The notes: generated from the sequence alone by a model not told the origin. Counted from the first letter of the stretch, positions 7,191 to 16,583 are shown. The stretch: DNA of 64,000 bases from Rhizobium sp. Q54 (GCA_945947575.1 CAMEYM010000010.1:1-64000), one strand, 5' to 3'. Numbers and translations are program-made.

Positions 7191-9841
7191 GCGGGCACCT
7201 TGGTGCGATTCTCGGCGACGAGCGTCTTGAGCTCGGGGATGCACGAACCGCAGTTCGTGCCGGCCCGGAGCAAGTGGCCGATGCTGGGCACATCCACCGC
7301 CGTCTGGCTGCGCAAGGCGGCAACGATGCCGTTGATGCCGACGGAGAAGCACGAGCAGACGATGCGGCCCCGCTCCTCGGCCGCACCGGCGGCACGGCCG
7401 CTCAGGAGCGTCGGCCGCTCGTCCGCCGCGATTGCAGTCGGCGAAGCGAAGCGCTCCAGCATCCATTCGCGCGGCGGCAGCGAGCCGGGCGGTCCGGCGA
7501 ACAAGCATCCTCGGACGACGCCGTCGGCGATGTGCGCGATACGTAGCGCGCCGCGGCGGGTATCGGTGCTCTCGATGAGATCGTCCGTCCCGGCGGCCGC
7601 GAGCAGTGCCCGCCATCGTTCAGCCGCGTCGGGCGCGGTATCGGCGAGCTCGTAGAGATAGCCGCTCTCCACCTTGGCGCGGGTCCAGTAGAGGACGTCG
7701 CGCGGCCGGAAGCGTTCGCGCGTCAGCAGGAATCCGACTGCGGCAGGCGCGATGGCGGTGACCTCGACCGGCGTGTGCTTCAGCTCGGGCTGCCCAGAGT
7801 GAGCATCTGTGGCTGGGTTCACCAGGCGGCCCGCCACGCAGTCGGCGGAGAACGCATCGCTCCAATGCATAGGCAGGAAGACGCTGCCCGGGGCTTGGTC
7901 TTCGCTCGGGCGTACGCGGGCGATGGCGCTGCCCCAGGCGCTGGTGATCCGCACCAGGCCGCCGGCGGTGAGCCCGCGAGCCTTGGCATCGTCGGGATGC
8001 ACGTCGAGGCAGGGCTCCGGCGCGTGACGCGACAGGCGCGCCACGCGTCCGCTTTGCGACATGGTGTGCCACTGGTCGCGCAGACGGCCCGTGTTGAGGC
8101 GCAGCGGGCGCTCGGCGGTCGGCGCATACGCCGGCGCGATATGTTCGGTAGCGATGAAGCGTCCGCAGCCGTCGGGCGTCGGAAAGACGCCATCCGACAG
8201 GAGGCGCTTGGACTCGCCTGGAATTGGCCACTGCACCGGACGGAGCGACTCGTATTCCGCCGCTCCGATCTCCGCGAGGCCGCCGATGTTGAAGAGCCGT
8301 GCGCCGGTGTTCTCGAACGCCGAGAGGCGAGCGTGCTCGCGGAAGACCTCGACCGGCGTCTGATAGGGGAACGCGGCGGCAAAGCCCATGCGCCGGCCGA
8401 TCTCGGCGAACATCCACCAGTCTGGGCGCCCTTCGCCGGGCGGCGCGCGGAAGGCGCGCTGGCGCGAGATGCGGCGCTCGGAGTTGGTGACAGTGCCGTT
8501 CTTCTCGCCCCAGGCGGCGGCAGGCAACAGGACATGGGCGAAGGCCGCCGTGTCGGTCTCGGCGACGCAGTCGGAGACAACGACCAACGGGCAGCGCTGC
8601 AGCGCTTCGCGTACGCGTCCGGCGTTCGGCATGCTGACGGCGGGATTGGTGGCGGCGATCCAAATCGCCCGAATCTGGCCGTTGTGGACGGCTTCGAACA
8701 TATCGACGGCCTTCGGGCCTGCCGCCGTCGCCATGCGCGGGGCGTTCCAGAAGCGGCGCACACGGTCGATCGCGGCCGGATCGTCGAAGGTCATGTGGGC
8801 GGCGAGCTGATTGGCGAGACCGCCGACCTCGCGGCCGCCCATGGCGTTCGGCTGGCCGGTCAGCGAGAACGGTCCGGCGCCGGGCTTGCCGATGCGCCCC
8901 GTCGCCAGGTGGCAGTTGAGGATAGCGTTGACCTTGTCGGTGCCGCGCGAGGACTGGTTGACGCCCTGGGAGTAGGCGCTAACGGTGCGCGGCGTCGCCG
9001 CGAACCATTGGAAGAACGTCTCGACGTCGGCGCGGGCGATCTGGCACCCCGCGGCGACTGCATCGATGTCCGGCGCATCGCCGCGTGCGGCGGCGAGCGA
9101 TGTGGCAAAGCCGGTGGTGTGCGCCGCAACGTACGCCTCATCGATGGCGCCGTGGTCGGCCAAGTAAACCAGCAGCCCGTTCCACAGCAGCACGTCGGTT
9201 CCGGGCGCGATGCCGAGATGCAGGGAGGCGTCGGCGCAAGTAGCCGTCTTACGCGGGTCGATGACGACGACCTTGGCGCCGCGCTGCGTCGAGGCAGCCG
9301 TCAGGCGATGGTACAGAATCGGATGACACCAGGCGGTGTTCGAGCCGACAAGAACGACTAGGTCGGCGAGATCGAGGTCCTCGTAGCAGCCGGGCACGAT
9401 GTCCTCGCCGAAGGCGCGGCGGTGGCCGGCAACGCTCGACGCCATGCACAGGCGCGAATTGGTGTCGATCGCCGCCGATCCGAGGAAACCCTTCATCAGC
9501 TTGTTGGCGACGTAGTAGTCCTCGGTCAGCAGCTGACCGGACACGTAGAACGCGACGGAGCCCGGGCCGTACTCGTCGATGGTCGTCTGGAAGGTCCGCG
9601 CGACGAGATCGAGGGCGAAGTCCCAGCTTGCGCTCTCACCATGCACCATCGGGTGCAGCAGACGGCCTTCGAGGCCGAGGGTGTCGCCGAGCGCCGATCC
9701 CTTCGAGCAGAGCTTGCCGAAATTCGCGGGATGCGCGGCGTCGCCAGAGACGGCGCTGGCTGCGTCCACGCGCACGCCACAGCCGACCCCGCAGTACGGA
9801 CAGGTGGTGAGCGTCGCGCCGTCGCGCGACGCGCCGGTCAC
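7187..9841 (-). CDS. nasA: Assimilatory nitrate reductase catalytic subunit
   Basis: An 884-residue cytoplasmic molybdoenzyme that reduces nitrate to nitrite. Cys14, Cys17, Cys21 and Cys45 (CPYCGVGCG ... GKLCSKG) form the N-terminal [4Fe-4S] site. NSRLCMASS contains the likely cysteine ligand of Mo. The usual molybdopterin oxidoreductase and dinucleotide-binding domains follow. The last 60 residues (RIVCSCFSVG ... GTNCGSC) are a BFD-type [2Fe-2S] domain, typical of Klebsiella-type NasA that receives electrons from a separate carrier. The GTG start at 9841 overlaps the nirD stop by 4 nt. No dedicated reductase subunit (NasB/NasC) is in the window, so the electron donor must be encoded elsewhere. 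Confidence 0.96.
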   Translation of the reverse strand: MTGASRDGATLTTCPYCGVGCGVRVDAASAVSGDAAHPANFGKLCSKGSALGDTLGLEGRLLHPMVHGESASWDFALDLVARTFQTTIDEYGPGSVAFYVSGQLLTEDYYVANKLMKGFLGSAAIDTNSRLCMASSVAGHRRAFGEDIVPGCYEDLDLADLVVLVGSNTAWCHPILYHRLTAASTQRGAKVVVIDPRKTATCADASLHLGIAPGTDVLLWNGLLVYLADHGAIDEAYVAAHTTGFATSLAAARGDAPDIDAVAAGCQIARADVETFFQWFAATPRTVSAYSQGVNQSSRGTDKVNAILNCHLATGRIGKPGAGPFSLTGQPNAMGGREVGGLANQLAAHMTFDDPAAIDRVRRFWNAPRMATAAGPKAVDMFEAVHNGQIRAIWIAATNPAVSMPNAGRVREALQRCPLVVVSDCVAETDTAAFAHVLLPAAAWGEKNGTVTNSERRISRQRAFRAPPGEGRPDWWMFAEIGRRMGFAAAFPYQTPVEVFREHARLSAFENTGARLFNIGGLAEIGAAEYESLRPVQWPIPGESKRLLSDGVFPTPDGCGRFIATEHIAPAYAPTAERPLRLNTGRLRDQWHTMSQSGRVARLSRHAPEPCLDVHPDDAKARGLTAGGLVRITSAWGSAIARVRPSEDQAPGSVFLPMHWSDAFSADCVAGRLVNPATDAHSGQPELKHTPVEVTAIAPAAVGFLLTRERFRPRDVLYWTRAKVESGYLYELADTAPDAAERWRALLAAAGTDDLIESTDTRRGALRIAHIADGVVRGCLFAGPPGSLPPREWMLERFASPTAIAADERPTLLSGRAAGAAEERGRIVCSCFSVGINGIVAALRSQTAVDVPSIGHLLRAGTNCGSCIPELKTLVAENRTKVPA

Positions 9842-10185
9842 GGGAGCTCGGACAACGACAGCCAGATGCGACCGTCGCGGATCTCCGCCGCCACGGTCGG
9901 CACGCTGCCCTCGTCCGCTCCTTCGGCCTTGCCGGTGCCGAGGTTGATGACCCAGTTGTGCAACGGGCACGTCACCGACGTGCCGTGCACGATGCCTTGG
10001 GACAGCGGCCCGCCTTTGTGCGGGCAGCGGTCATGCAGGGCGAAAACGGCGTCTTCGGAGGTGCGGAACACCGCGACGCAACCTGCGGGCGTCTTGACGA
10101 CGCGCGCGCCGCGCACCGGAATGTCGGCCAGGGCGCCGACGGCGCGCCAAACGGCTGCCGGCCGCACCAGGGCGCGGGCGTTCAT
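9838..10185 (-). CDS. nirD: Nitrite reductase (NADH) small subunit, Rieske-type
   Basis: A 115-residue Rieske-fold protein. It keeps both cluster motifs, CPHKGGPL (C-x-H) and CPLHNW (C-x2-H), with the spacing of a [2Fe-2S] Rieske centre; many NirD proteins have lost these ligands. It sits directly after nirB (ATGA overlap at 10182-10185) and before nasA (GTGA overlap), so its role as NirB partner in nitrite reduction to ammonium follows from context. A stand-alone ring-hydroxylase ferredoxin is the alternative but is unlikely here. Confidence 0.93.
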   Translation of the reverse strand: MNARALVRPAAVWRAVGALADIPVRGARVVKTPAGCVAVFRTSEDAVFALHDRCPHKGGPLSQGIVHGTSVTCPLHNWVINLGTGKAEGADEGSVPTVAAEIRDGRIWLSLSELP

Positions 10186-12644
10186 TCCGCCGCCTGAAGC
10201 GGCGTGAGGTCGGCCATCGGCCGGAACTCGTGGGCGTCTTTGCCCGCCGCGCGCTGGGCCCAGGGATCTTCCTGGGAGAACTTCTGTGCGTAGACGAAGC
10301 GCTCGAAAAGCGCCTTGCGCCGTTCGACGTCCTCCATGATCTGCTTGCGGATGGTGTCGAGGCCGACACGCGCCGCCCACTTGTAGATGCGCTCCAGGTA
10401 GCGGCCCTGCTCGCGGTAGAGCTGCACCAGCGCGACGATGACTTCGAGCGCCTCGTCCTGGGTGGCGACGTGGCCGAGCGCTTCCGTACCCTTGATGTCG
10501 AGGCCGGCGGCGCCGGCAAAGACGATATCGAAGCCGGAGTCGACACAGATCACGCCGACGTCCTTGCAGGTCGCCTCGGCGCAATTGCGTGGGCATCCCG
10601 ACACCGCCATCTTCACCTTGGCGGGCGTCCACGAGCCCCACATGAACTTCTCGATGCGCACGCCGAGGGCCGTCGAGTCCTGGGTGCCGAAGCGGCACCA
10701 TTCCTTGCCGACGCAAGTCTTCACCGTGCGCAGCGCCTTGCCGTAGGCGTGACCGGACACGAGTCCGGCGGCGTTGAGGTCGGACCACACGGCCGGCAGA
10801 TCTTCCTTCTTCACACCGAGCATGTCGATGCGCTGGCCGCCGGTGACCTTGACCGCCGGGATGGCGAACTTGTCCACCACGTCGGCGATGGCGCGCAGTT
10901 CGCTGGCGGTCGTCATGCCGCCCCACATGCGCGGCACCACCGAGTAGGTGCCGTCCTTCTGGATGTTGGCGTGGATCCGCTCGTTGATGAAGCGGGACTG
11001 GCTGTCATCGACGTATTCGCCTGGCCAGGTAGCCAGCAAATAGTAGTTCAGCGCGGGGCGGCACTTGGCACAGCCGCCGGAGCTTTTCCATTCCAGCGAC
11101 TGCATCAGCGCCGGAATCGACTTCAGCTCCTTGGCAACGATCAGGCGACGCACGTCGTCGTGGCTCAGTGTCGTGCAGCCGCACATCGCCTGGCTCGCGC
11201 TCGGGTGGTAGGCGTCGCCGAGCTGCAACTGCAGCAGCTTCTCGACCAGGCCGGTGCACGTGCCGCAGCTCGCTGACGCCTTGGTATGGGCGCGCACACC
11301 CGCCAGGTCCTTGAGCTTCTTGTCGGCGATCGCCTTGCAGATCTTGCCCTTGGGAATGCCGTTGCAGCCGCAGATCTCCGCATCGTCGGCGAGGGCGGCA
11401 ACGGCGGCGCTAGGGTCCTTGGCGGCGCCCGCCTGCACTGTCGGCCCGAAGATCAGCGTGTCGCGCATGGCGGTGATATCGGTGCCGCGGCGCAGGAGAT
11501 CGAAGAACCAGGCACCGTCGGTGACGTCGCCGTACAGAACGATGCCGAGGACCTTGTTGTCCTTCAGCACGATGCGCTTGTAGACGCCGCGCGCGGCGTC
11601 GCGGAACACGACCTCTTCGCGATCCGCGCCATCGGCGAAATCACCGGCGGAGAACAGGTGGATGCCCGTGACCTTGAGCTTGGTGGCTGTGGCGCTGGGC
11701 GCAAAGGCCGCGCTCTTGTCGCCGGCGAGCTGCGCCGCGACGACGTTGGCCATCTCGTAGAGCGGGGCGACGAGCCCGTACGCCTGGCCAAACGCCTCGG
11801 CGCATTCGCCGACGGCGAACACGTCGGGATCGGAGGTGTGCATGGTCGCGTCGACGACGATGCCGCGATTGACCGTTATGCCGGCGTCCTTGGCGAGCGC
11901 GGCGTTGGGACGAATGCCGACCGCCATGACGACCAGATCGGCCGGAAGCTCGGTACCGTCCTCGAGCAGGACCGCGCGCACCTTCTTCTCACCGATGATC
12001 GCCTTAGTGTTGGCCTTAGTGATGACGTGGATGCCGCGCGCCTCGATGGCCTTGCGCAGCAGGTGGCCGGCGGCGGAATCGAGCTGGCGCTCCATCAGCG
12101 TTGGCACAAGGTGCACGACAGTGACGTTCATGCCCTGCTCGCGCAGGCCAGCCGCCGCTTCGAGGCCGAGCAGGCCGCCGCCGATGACCACCGCGTTGCC
12201 GCGCGACTTGGCGGCCAGCATCATGGCGGTGACGTCGTCGAGATCGCGATAGGTCAGCACGCCGGCCAAGTTTGCGCCGGGCACCGGAATAACGATCGGT
12301 TGCGACCCGGTGGCGATGAGCAGCTTGTCGTATTCAGCCGTCGTGCCGTTGTCGGCCGTCACCGTGCGGGCGGCACGGTCGATCTTCACGACCTTCATGC
12401 CCTTATAGAGCATGACGTTGTGCTCGATGTACCAGCCGTCGCCGTGGATGACGATCTCGTCGAACTTCTTCTCTCCGGCAAGCACCGGCGACAGCATGAT
12501 GCGGTCGTAGTTGACCCGCGGCTCCGCGTTGAAAATCGTCACCGCATAGGTGCCGGGCGACGTCTCGAACAGGCGTTCGAGGGCGCGGCCGGGCGCCATG
12601 CCGTTGCCGATGACGACCAGGCGCTGGCGGATGGCTTCGCTCAT
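10182..12644 (-). CDS. nirB: Nitrite reductase (NADH) large subunit
   Basis: An 820-residue NADH-dependent siroheme nitrite reductase that makes ammonium from nitrite. The domain order is normal. An FAD/NAD oxidoreductase comes first (VVIGNGMAPG at the N-terminus and NAVVIGGGLLGLEAA near residue 150). Two BFD-like [2Fe-2S] domains follow (CGCNGIPKGKIC ... SCGTC, and CGCTTLSHDD ... GCAKC). The nitrite/sulfite reductase domain carries the siroheme-[4Fe-4S] ligands in CVGKEWC and SGCPRNC. Length is close to that of E. coli NirB. It starts 2 nt after the nrtD stop and overlaps nirD by 4 nt. Confidence 0.97.
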   Translation of the reverse strand: MSEAIRQRLVVIGNGMAPGRALERLFETSPGTYAVTIFNAEPRVNYDRIMLSPVLAGEKKFDEIVIHGDGWYIEHNVMLYKGMKVVKIDRAARTVTADNGTTAEYDKLLIATGSQPIVIPVPGANLAGVLTYRDLDDVTAMMLAAKSRGNAVVIGGGLLGLEAAAGLREQGMNVTVVHLVPTLMERQLDSAAGHLLRKAIEARGIHVITKANTKAIIGEKKVRAVLLEDGTELPADLVVMAVGIRPNAALAKDAGITVNRGIVVDATMHTSDPDVFAVGECAEAFGQAYGLVAPLYEMANVVAAQLAGDKSAAFAPSATATKLKVTGIHLFSAGDFADGADREEVVFRDAARGVYKRIVLKDNKVLGIVLYGDVTDGAWFFDLLRRGTDITAMRDTLIFGPTVQAGAAKDPSAAVAALADDAEICGCNGIPKGKICKAIADKKLKDLAGVRAHTKASASCGTCTGLVEKLLQLQLGDAYHPSASQAMCGCTTLSHDDVRRLIVAKELKSIPALMQSLEWKSSGGCAKCRPALNYYLLATWPGEYVDDSQSRFINERIHANIQKDGTYSVVPRMWGGMTTASELRAIADVVDKFAIPAVKVTGGQRIDMLGVKKEDLPAVWSDLNAAGLVSGHAYGKALRTVKTCVGKEWCRFGTQDSTALGVRIEKFMWGSWTPAKVKMAVSGCPRNCAEATCKDVGVICVDSGFDIVFAGAAGLDIKGTEALGHVATQDEALEVIVALVQLYREQGRYLERIYKWAARVGLDTIRKQIMEDVERRKALFERFVYAQKFSQEDPWAQRAAGKDAHEFRPMADLTPLQAAE

Positions 12645-12646
12645 GA

Positions 12647-13432
12647 CTAGGCGGCGACCGGGTGGCGATGACGCTCGTAGAGGAAGCGCAGCACGCGCGT
12701 GCGGGCATTCAGATACGCGGAGCTGTCGGTCATGCTGAGGCGGTCGCGCGGCCGCGGCAGAGAGACCTCGAGCACTTCGCCGATCGTCGCCGCTGGGCCA
12801 TTGGTCATCATGACGATGCGGTCGGAGAGCAGCACCGCCTCATCGACGTCGTGGGTGATCATGATGACCGTGTTGCCGAGGCGCGCGGCGATCTCCTGCA
12901 CGGTGTCCTGCAGCTGCGCGCGCGTCAGCGCGTCGAGGGCGCCGAACGGCTCGTCCAGCAACAGCACCTTCGGCTCCATGGCGAGTGCGCGGGCGATGCC
13001 GACGCGCTGCTTCATGCCGCCGGAAATCTCCGCGGGCTTCTTGTGATGCTCGTGCGCCATGTGCACGAGCTGCAGGTGATGCATGGTCCAGTCGTGGCGC
13101 TCGGCGCGCGACTTGGTCGAGCCGAACACCTTGTCGACGGCGAGCTTCACGTTACCGTAGACCGTGAGCCACGGCAGCAGCGAGTGATTCTGGAACACCA
13201 CCGCGCGGTCGGGGCCCGGCTCATCGACTTGGCGTCCCTCCAGGAACACGCCGCCGTTGGTCGGACCGGTGAGGCCGGCGACAATGTTGAGCAAGGTCGA
13301 CTTGCCGCAGCCGGAGTGGCCGATGATCGAGACGAACTCGCCCTTGTTGATGGTGAGCGAGACGCCCTTCAGCACGTAGGTGCCCTGCGTGAACGCCTTG
13401 TCGATGTGGTCGATCTGGAGATAGGGGATCAT
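12647..13432 (-). CDS. nrtD: Nitrate ABC transporter, ATP-binding subunit
   Basis: A 261-residue ABC ATPase with Walker A GHSGCGKST, the signature ISGGMKQR, Walker B VLLLDEPFGALD and the switch histidine in ITHDVDEA. The closest family is NrtD/SsuB/TauB. It lacks the extra C-terminal substrate-binding domain of NrtC, so this transporter uses a single short ATPase. The start MIPYLQIDHIDKAF at 13432 lies 14 nt after nrtB. Substrate assignment rests on the operon with nrtA, nrtB and the nitrate/nitrite reductases. Confidence 0.94.
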   Translation of the reverse strand: MIPYLQIDHIDKAFTQGTYVLKGVSLTINKGEFVSIIGHSGCGKSTLLNIVAGLTGPTNGGVFLEGRQVDEPGPDRAVVFQNHSLLPWLTVYGNVKLAVDKVFGSTKSRAERHDWTMHHLQLVHMAHEHHKKPAEISGGMKQRVGIARALAMEPKVLLLDEPFGALDALTRAQLQDTVQEIAARLGNTVIMITHDVDEAVLLSDRIVMMTNGPAATIGEVLEVSLPRPRDRLSMTDSSAYLNARTRVLRFLYERHRHPVAA

Positions 13433-13446
13433 GTCGATTTCCTTGG

Positions 13447-14352
13447 TCAGCCCTTGGCCGTACCGCGCGTGGCGTAGTGGCCGAGCATCGCGACGATGCG
13501 ATCGAGGGCGAAGCCGACGACGCCGATGTAAATGAGGGCGACGATGATGTCTGACAGGCGCGAGGAGTTCCACGCGTCCCATATGAAGAAGCCGATGCCG
13601 ACACCGCCCGTCAGCATCTCGGCCGCGACGATGCCGAGCCACGCGAGTCCGACGCCGATGCGCAGGCCGGTGAAGATGTAGGGCGCCGCTGCCGGCACCA
13701 TGATCTTGGCGAAATACTCGAAGTGGTTGAGCCGCAGCACCAGCGCGACGTTGCGGTAATCCTGGGGAATGTTGCGGATGCCGACCGCGGTATTGATGAT
13801 GATCGGCCAGATCGCCGTGATGAAGATGACGAACATTGCCGCGGGGTGACTGTCGCGGAATGCCGCGAGTGCTATCGGCAGCCAGGCAAGCGGCGGCACC
13901 GTGCGCAGCACCTGGAACAGCGGATCGAGCGCACGCATCGCCCAGGTCGATGAACCGACGATCGTGCCAAGGGCGATGCCCATCACGGTGGCGATCGAGA
14001 ATCCGACGGCGACGCGCTGCAGCGACGTGAGCAGTCGCCAACCGAGGCCAATGTCCTGCGGCCCGTAAACGAACCACGGATCGAGGACGAGTTCCTTCGC
14101 CTCCGCCCAGACCTTGCTCGGCCCGGGCATGGAGGCGTCCGGTCCCATGCACAGCAACTCCCACACACCGAGCGCGAGTGCGAGGCCGAGCAGCGGCGGA
14201 ATGGTGCGCGCCGCTATGCCCGGCAGTGCCGGCAGGATGTGTCGGCGGAGGAAGCTCCGCCGCGGCACACCGAGCTGTACTACGGCAGCGCTCCCCTCCG
14301 CCGGAGCAATTTGCTCCGGAGCGGGGCGAGCCGCGATAGCGGACTGCGACAT
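13447..14352 (-). CDS. nrtB: Nitrate ABC transporter, permease
   Basis: A 301-residue inner-membrane permease of the NrtB/SsuC/TauC type with about six hydrophobic segments, the first around LLGLALALGVWELL. The cytoplasmic ABC-contacting loop is recognisable near residues 210-250 (NVALVLRLNHFEYFAKIMVPAA, region only). A hydrophilic tail of about 45 residues precedes the first membrane span. The start at 14352 is 2 nt after the nrtA stop. Confidence 0.93.
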   Translation of the reverse strand: MSQSAIAARPAPEQIAPAEGSAAVVQLGVPRRSFLRRHILPALPGIAARTIPPLLGLALALGVWELLCMGPDASMPGPSKVWAEAKELVLDPWFVYGPQDIGLGWRLLTSLQRVAVGFSIATVMGIALGTIVGSSTWAMRALDPLFQVLRTVPPLAWLPIALAAFRDSHPAAMFVIFITAIWPIIINTAVGIRNIPQDYRNVALVLRLNHFEYFAKIMVPAAAPYIFTGLRIGVGLAWLGIVAAEMLTGGVGIGFFIWDAWNSSRLSDIIVALIYIGVVGFALDRIVAMLGHYATRGTAKG

Positions 14353-14354
14353 GG

Positions 14355-15671
14355 CTAGACCGCCACTTTCTTGATGGCGAGGCTCTTCAGGTAGGCCATC
14401 GGATCCTCGGGATCGAAGACCTTGCCGTCGAACCACGTCTCCTTGCCACGCGAGGTGCTGGCCGGGATCTGGTCCTTGGCGACGTTGAGGGAGACGGCGG
14501 CCTCGCGCCACAGGTCCTCACGGTTGACCTTGTTGACGAGCGCCTTGATGTCGAGCGTCGGCTCGAGGTAGCCCCAACGGATGTCCTCAGTCAGGAACCA
14601 TGTGTCGTGGCTCTTGAACGGATAGGACGCGTTCTCGTTCCAGTACTTCATGTACTGAGTCGAGTCCTTCACGACGCGGCCGTCGCCGTAATCGATCACG
14701 CCGACTGCGCGATCCTTCATGTCGGCGACCGGAACGTTGAACCACTGCCGGCGGCTGACAATCTCGGCTAGGGCCTCGCGGTTCTTGTCAGCCCACTGCT
14801 GGGCCTCCATCACCGCCATCAGGATCGCGCGCGCGGCGCTGGGGTACTTGTCGACCCACTCGGCGCGCATGCCGAGCGCCTTCTCCGGGTGATGCTTCCA
14901 CAATTCGCCAGTCATCAAGGCGGTGTAGCCGATCTTCTGGTTGACGAGCTGGTGGTTCCACGGCTCGCCGACGCAGAAGCACTCGGTGTTGCCGACCTTC
15001 ATGTTCGCCACCATTTGCGGCGGCGGCACCACGATCATCGCCACGTCCTTGTCGGGATCGATGCCGCCGGCGGCGAGCCAGTAGCGCATCCACAGGTCGT
15101 GGGTGCCGCCCGGGAAGGTGACAGCGATGTTGACCGCCTCGCCCTTGGCGCGTTTCGCGGCGAACGCCGCCTTCAGCGGCGAGGAGTCCATCGAGACCTT
15201 CAGCGACTTGTATTCTTCGGCGACCGAGATTGCCTGTGCGTCCACGTTGAGGCGCGCCATCAGGTACATCGGCACCGGCTGGTTGTTGGTCACCTTGCCG
15301 GTCGAAATCAGGTAAGGCATCGGCGACAGGATATGCGCGCCGTCGATGCCGTTGCGGTCGCCGCCCAGCACGAGGTTGTCGCGCGTCGTGCCCCACGACG
15401 CCTGCTTGGAAACCTCGACGTCGGGCATGCCGTACTTGGCGAAGAGTCCGTTCTCCTTGGCGATGATCAACGGAGCGGCATCCATCAGCGCGATGTAGCC
15501 GAGGATCGCCTTCTTGACCTCGGGACCGCGCGCTTGCGCGAACACGCCGGAGGGGAACGCGCTGTTCACTGCCGAAACCAACGCGGTGGCGCCGGCCAGC
15601 TTGGCGACGCGCGTCACCAGCGAGCGCCGTGAAACGCTTCGCTGCATGCCCGGACCATTCTTCGTCGTCAT
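14355..15671 (-). CDS. nrtA: Nitrate ABC transporter, substrate-binding protein (Tat-exported)
   Basis: A 438-residue periplasmic binding protein of the NrtA/CmpA class. The N-terminus has a twin-arginine signal (SRRSLVTRVAKLAG, then a hydrophobic run ending near FAQA), as is common for this family. The mature part has the NrtA-type motifs GYIALMDAAPLIIAKENGLF, FPGGTHDLWMRYWL and ECFCVGEPWN. ATG 15671 has a strong AAGGGAG site; the longer in-frame extension to 15815 lies inside the structured leader. It is the first gene of the nitrate assimilation operon. The same fold is used by NasS, the nitrate sensor that partners NasT, so a dual role cannot be excluded (inference). Confidence 0.95.
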   Translation of the reverse strand: MTTKNGPGMQRSVSRRSLVTRVAKLAGATALVSAVNSAFPSGVFAQARGPEVKKAILGYIALMDAAPLIIAKENGLFAKYGMPDVEVSKQASWGTTRDNLVLGGDRNGIDGAHILSPMPYLISTGKVTNNQPVPMYLMARLNVDAQAISVAEEYKSLKVSMDSSPLKAAFAAKRAKGEAVNIAVTFPGGTHDLWMRYWLAAGGIDPDKDVAMIVVPPPQMVANMKVGNTECFCVGEPWNHQLVNQKIGYTALMTGELWKHHPEKALGMRAEWVDKYPSAARAILMAVMEAQQWADKNREALAEIVSRRQWFNVPVADMKDRAVGVIDYGDGRVVKDSTQYMKYWNENASYPFKSHDTWFLTEDIRWGYLEPTLDIKALVNKVNREDLWREAAVSLNVAKDQIPASTSRGKETWFDGKVFDPEDPMAYLKSLAIKKVAV

Positions 15672-16001
15672 AGTCGCAATCTCCCTTCGGCCCTTCTGGC
15701 GGGCGCCCAATAGAAACGTCGCGCGTTCGGAGGTTTGCTCCGCGTCGTCCACGCGACACCGTTGTCGTGGGGGACCGCCGTTGGCCCGATGATTCGCGGC
15801 TAGCCGCGAGAGCAACCGGTCACGACATCATTGCCGCCGGCCGCGCTGCCCCGCCCCTGCCATAGCAAGGGCGGGGCCAGCCGGAGGGCGGCGGAAAGTC
15901 TTTCTTCTTCAGATAGTTATGACGCCTGCGACGGGCCGCCGCAGGCTCAGACCGCCTAATACTTAGGCTGTCGGCAGCGCGCCACCTTCTATTTGGGCAG
16001 G
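15672..16001 (-). promoter_or_regulatory. Structured leader of the nas operon (candidate NasT antitermination region)
   Basis: A gene-free 330-bp stretch between nasT and nrtA, both on the minus strand. It holds several dyads in order of transcription: GCCTGCG/CGCAGGC arms at 15924-15946; a 13-bp nearly perfect GC-rich stem with a four-base loop at 15848-15877; a perfect 16-bp palindrome at 15794-15809 (TCGCGGCTAGCCGCGA); and a weaker CCAC-GACA/TGTC-GTGG hairpin near 15750. The 15848-15877 stem has no T-tract after it, so a classical terminator is not proven. The position directly downstream of an ANTAR-protein gene and upstream of nas genes fits the known NasT-controlled leader arrangement. 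I could not find a clear pair of hexanucleotide loops. Confidence 0.6.
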
Positions 16002-16583
16002 CTAGCGCTTCAGCAGGTCGGCGACCGAAACCACCGACTGCGCGACCTCGCCGATCTTGCGGCCGCGATCCATCGCTTCCTTGCGCAGGATCTTGTAGGC
16101 GTCGTCCTCCGACAGCGAGCGCTGCTGCATGAGGATGCCCTTGGCGCGGTCGATGACCTTGCGCTCGGCGAGGTTGGCGCGCGCGGTCTCGAGTTCGACG
16201 CGCGTCGCCTCGGTCGCCTGGAAACGGGCGATGGCGACGTCGAGGATGGCGCGCACGCGTTGCGGTGCGAGACCGGCAACGACCAGGGAGCTCACACCCG
16301 CGGCGATCGCATCGCGCATGGTGGTGTCGTCGGCGCGATCGACGAACACGACGACGGGCCGCGGCCCCTCCTTGGTGGCGACGCGCAGATCATCGATCGT
16401 GCGGCGATCGAGCGCTTCGGTGGCCAGGATGACCGCATCAGGCTTGCCGCGCCGCAGAGTCATGGAGAGATCGGCGGGTAGTGCCAGCACGACCGTGTCA
16501 TCGCCCGTCTCCATGAGACTGCTCTGCAGTGACTTGGCGCGGGCGGGGTCGGCGTCGGCGATGAGGATGTGCAACGGAGCCAT
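16002..16583 (-). CDS. nasT: ANTAR-domain response regulator, NasT type
   Basis: A 193-residue protein with an N-terminal receiver-like domain (HILIADADPARA, VILATEA, VVVFVDRADD) and a C-terminal ANTAR RNA-binding domain (about residues 130-190: ERKVIDRAKGILMQQ, LSEDDAYKILRKEAM). In known systems NasT binds a two-hairpin RNA in the nas leader and prevents early termination unless held by NasS. The start MAPLHILIADAD at 16583 was chosen because the upstream extension is not conserved-looking. It lies upstream of the nas leader on the same strand. No nasS gene is next to it, which is unusual. Confidence 0.9.
   Translation of the reverse strand: MAPLHILIADADPARAKSLQSSLMETGDDTVVLALPADLSMTLRRGKPDAVILATEALDRRTIDDLRVATKEGPRPVVVFVDRADDTTMRDAIAAGVSSLVVAGLAPQRVRAILDVAIARFQATEATRVELETARANLAERKVIDRAKGILMQQRSLSEDDAYKILRKEAMDRGRKIGEVAQSVVSVADLLKR

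Noticed and set aside
7775-9361. A 528-codon plus-strand frame opposite nasA
   Set aside because: nasA is certain from its cysteine motifs; the antisense frame has no homology-like pattern. The same holds for the long frames opposite nirB (11286-12650), atpD (49532-51181) and atpA (52145-53575).
9838-10185. nirD as a ring-hydroxylating dioxygenase ferredoxin
   Set aside because: The Rieske motifs would allow it, but the 4-nt overlaps with nirB and nasA place it firmly in nitrite reduction.
15848-15877. The 13-bp hairpin in the nas leader as a complete intrinsic terminator
   Set aside because: The stem is strong, but the downstream minus-strand sequence has no T-run. It was kept as part of the leader, not called a terminator.
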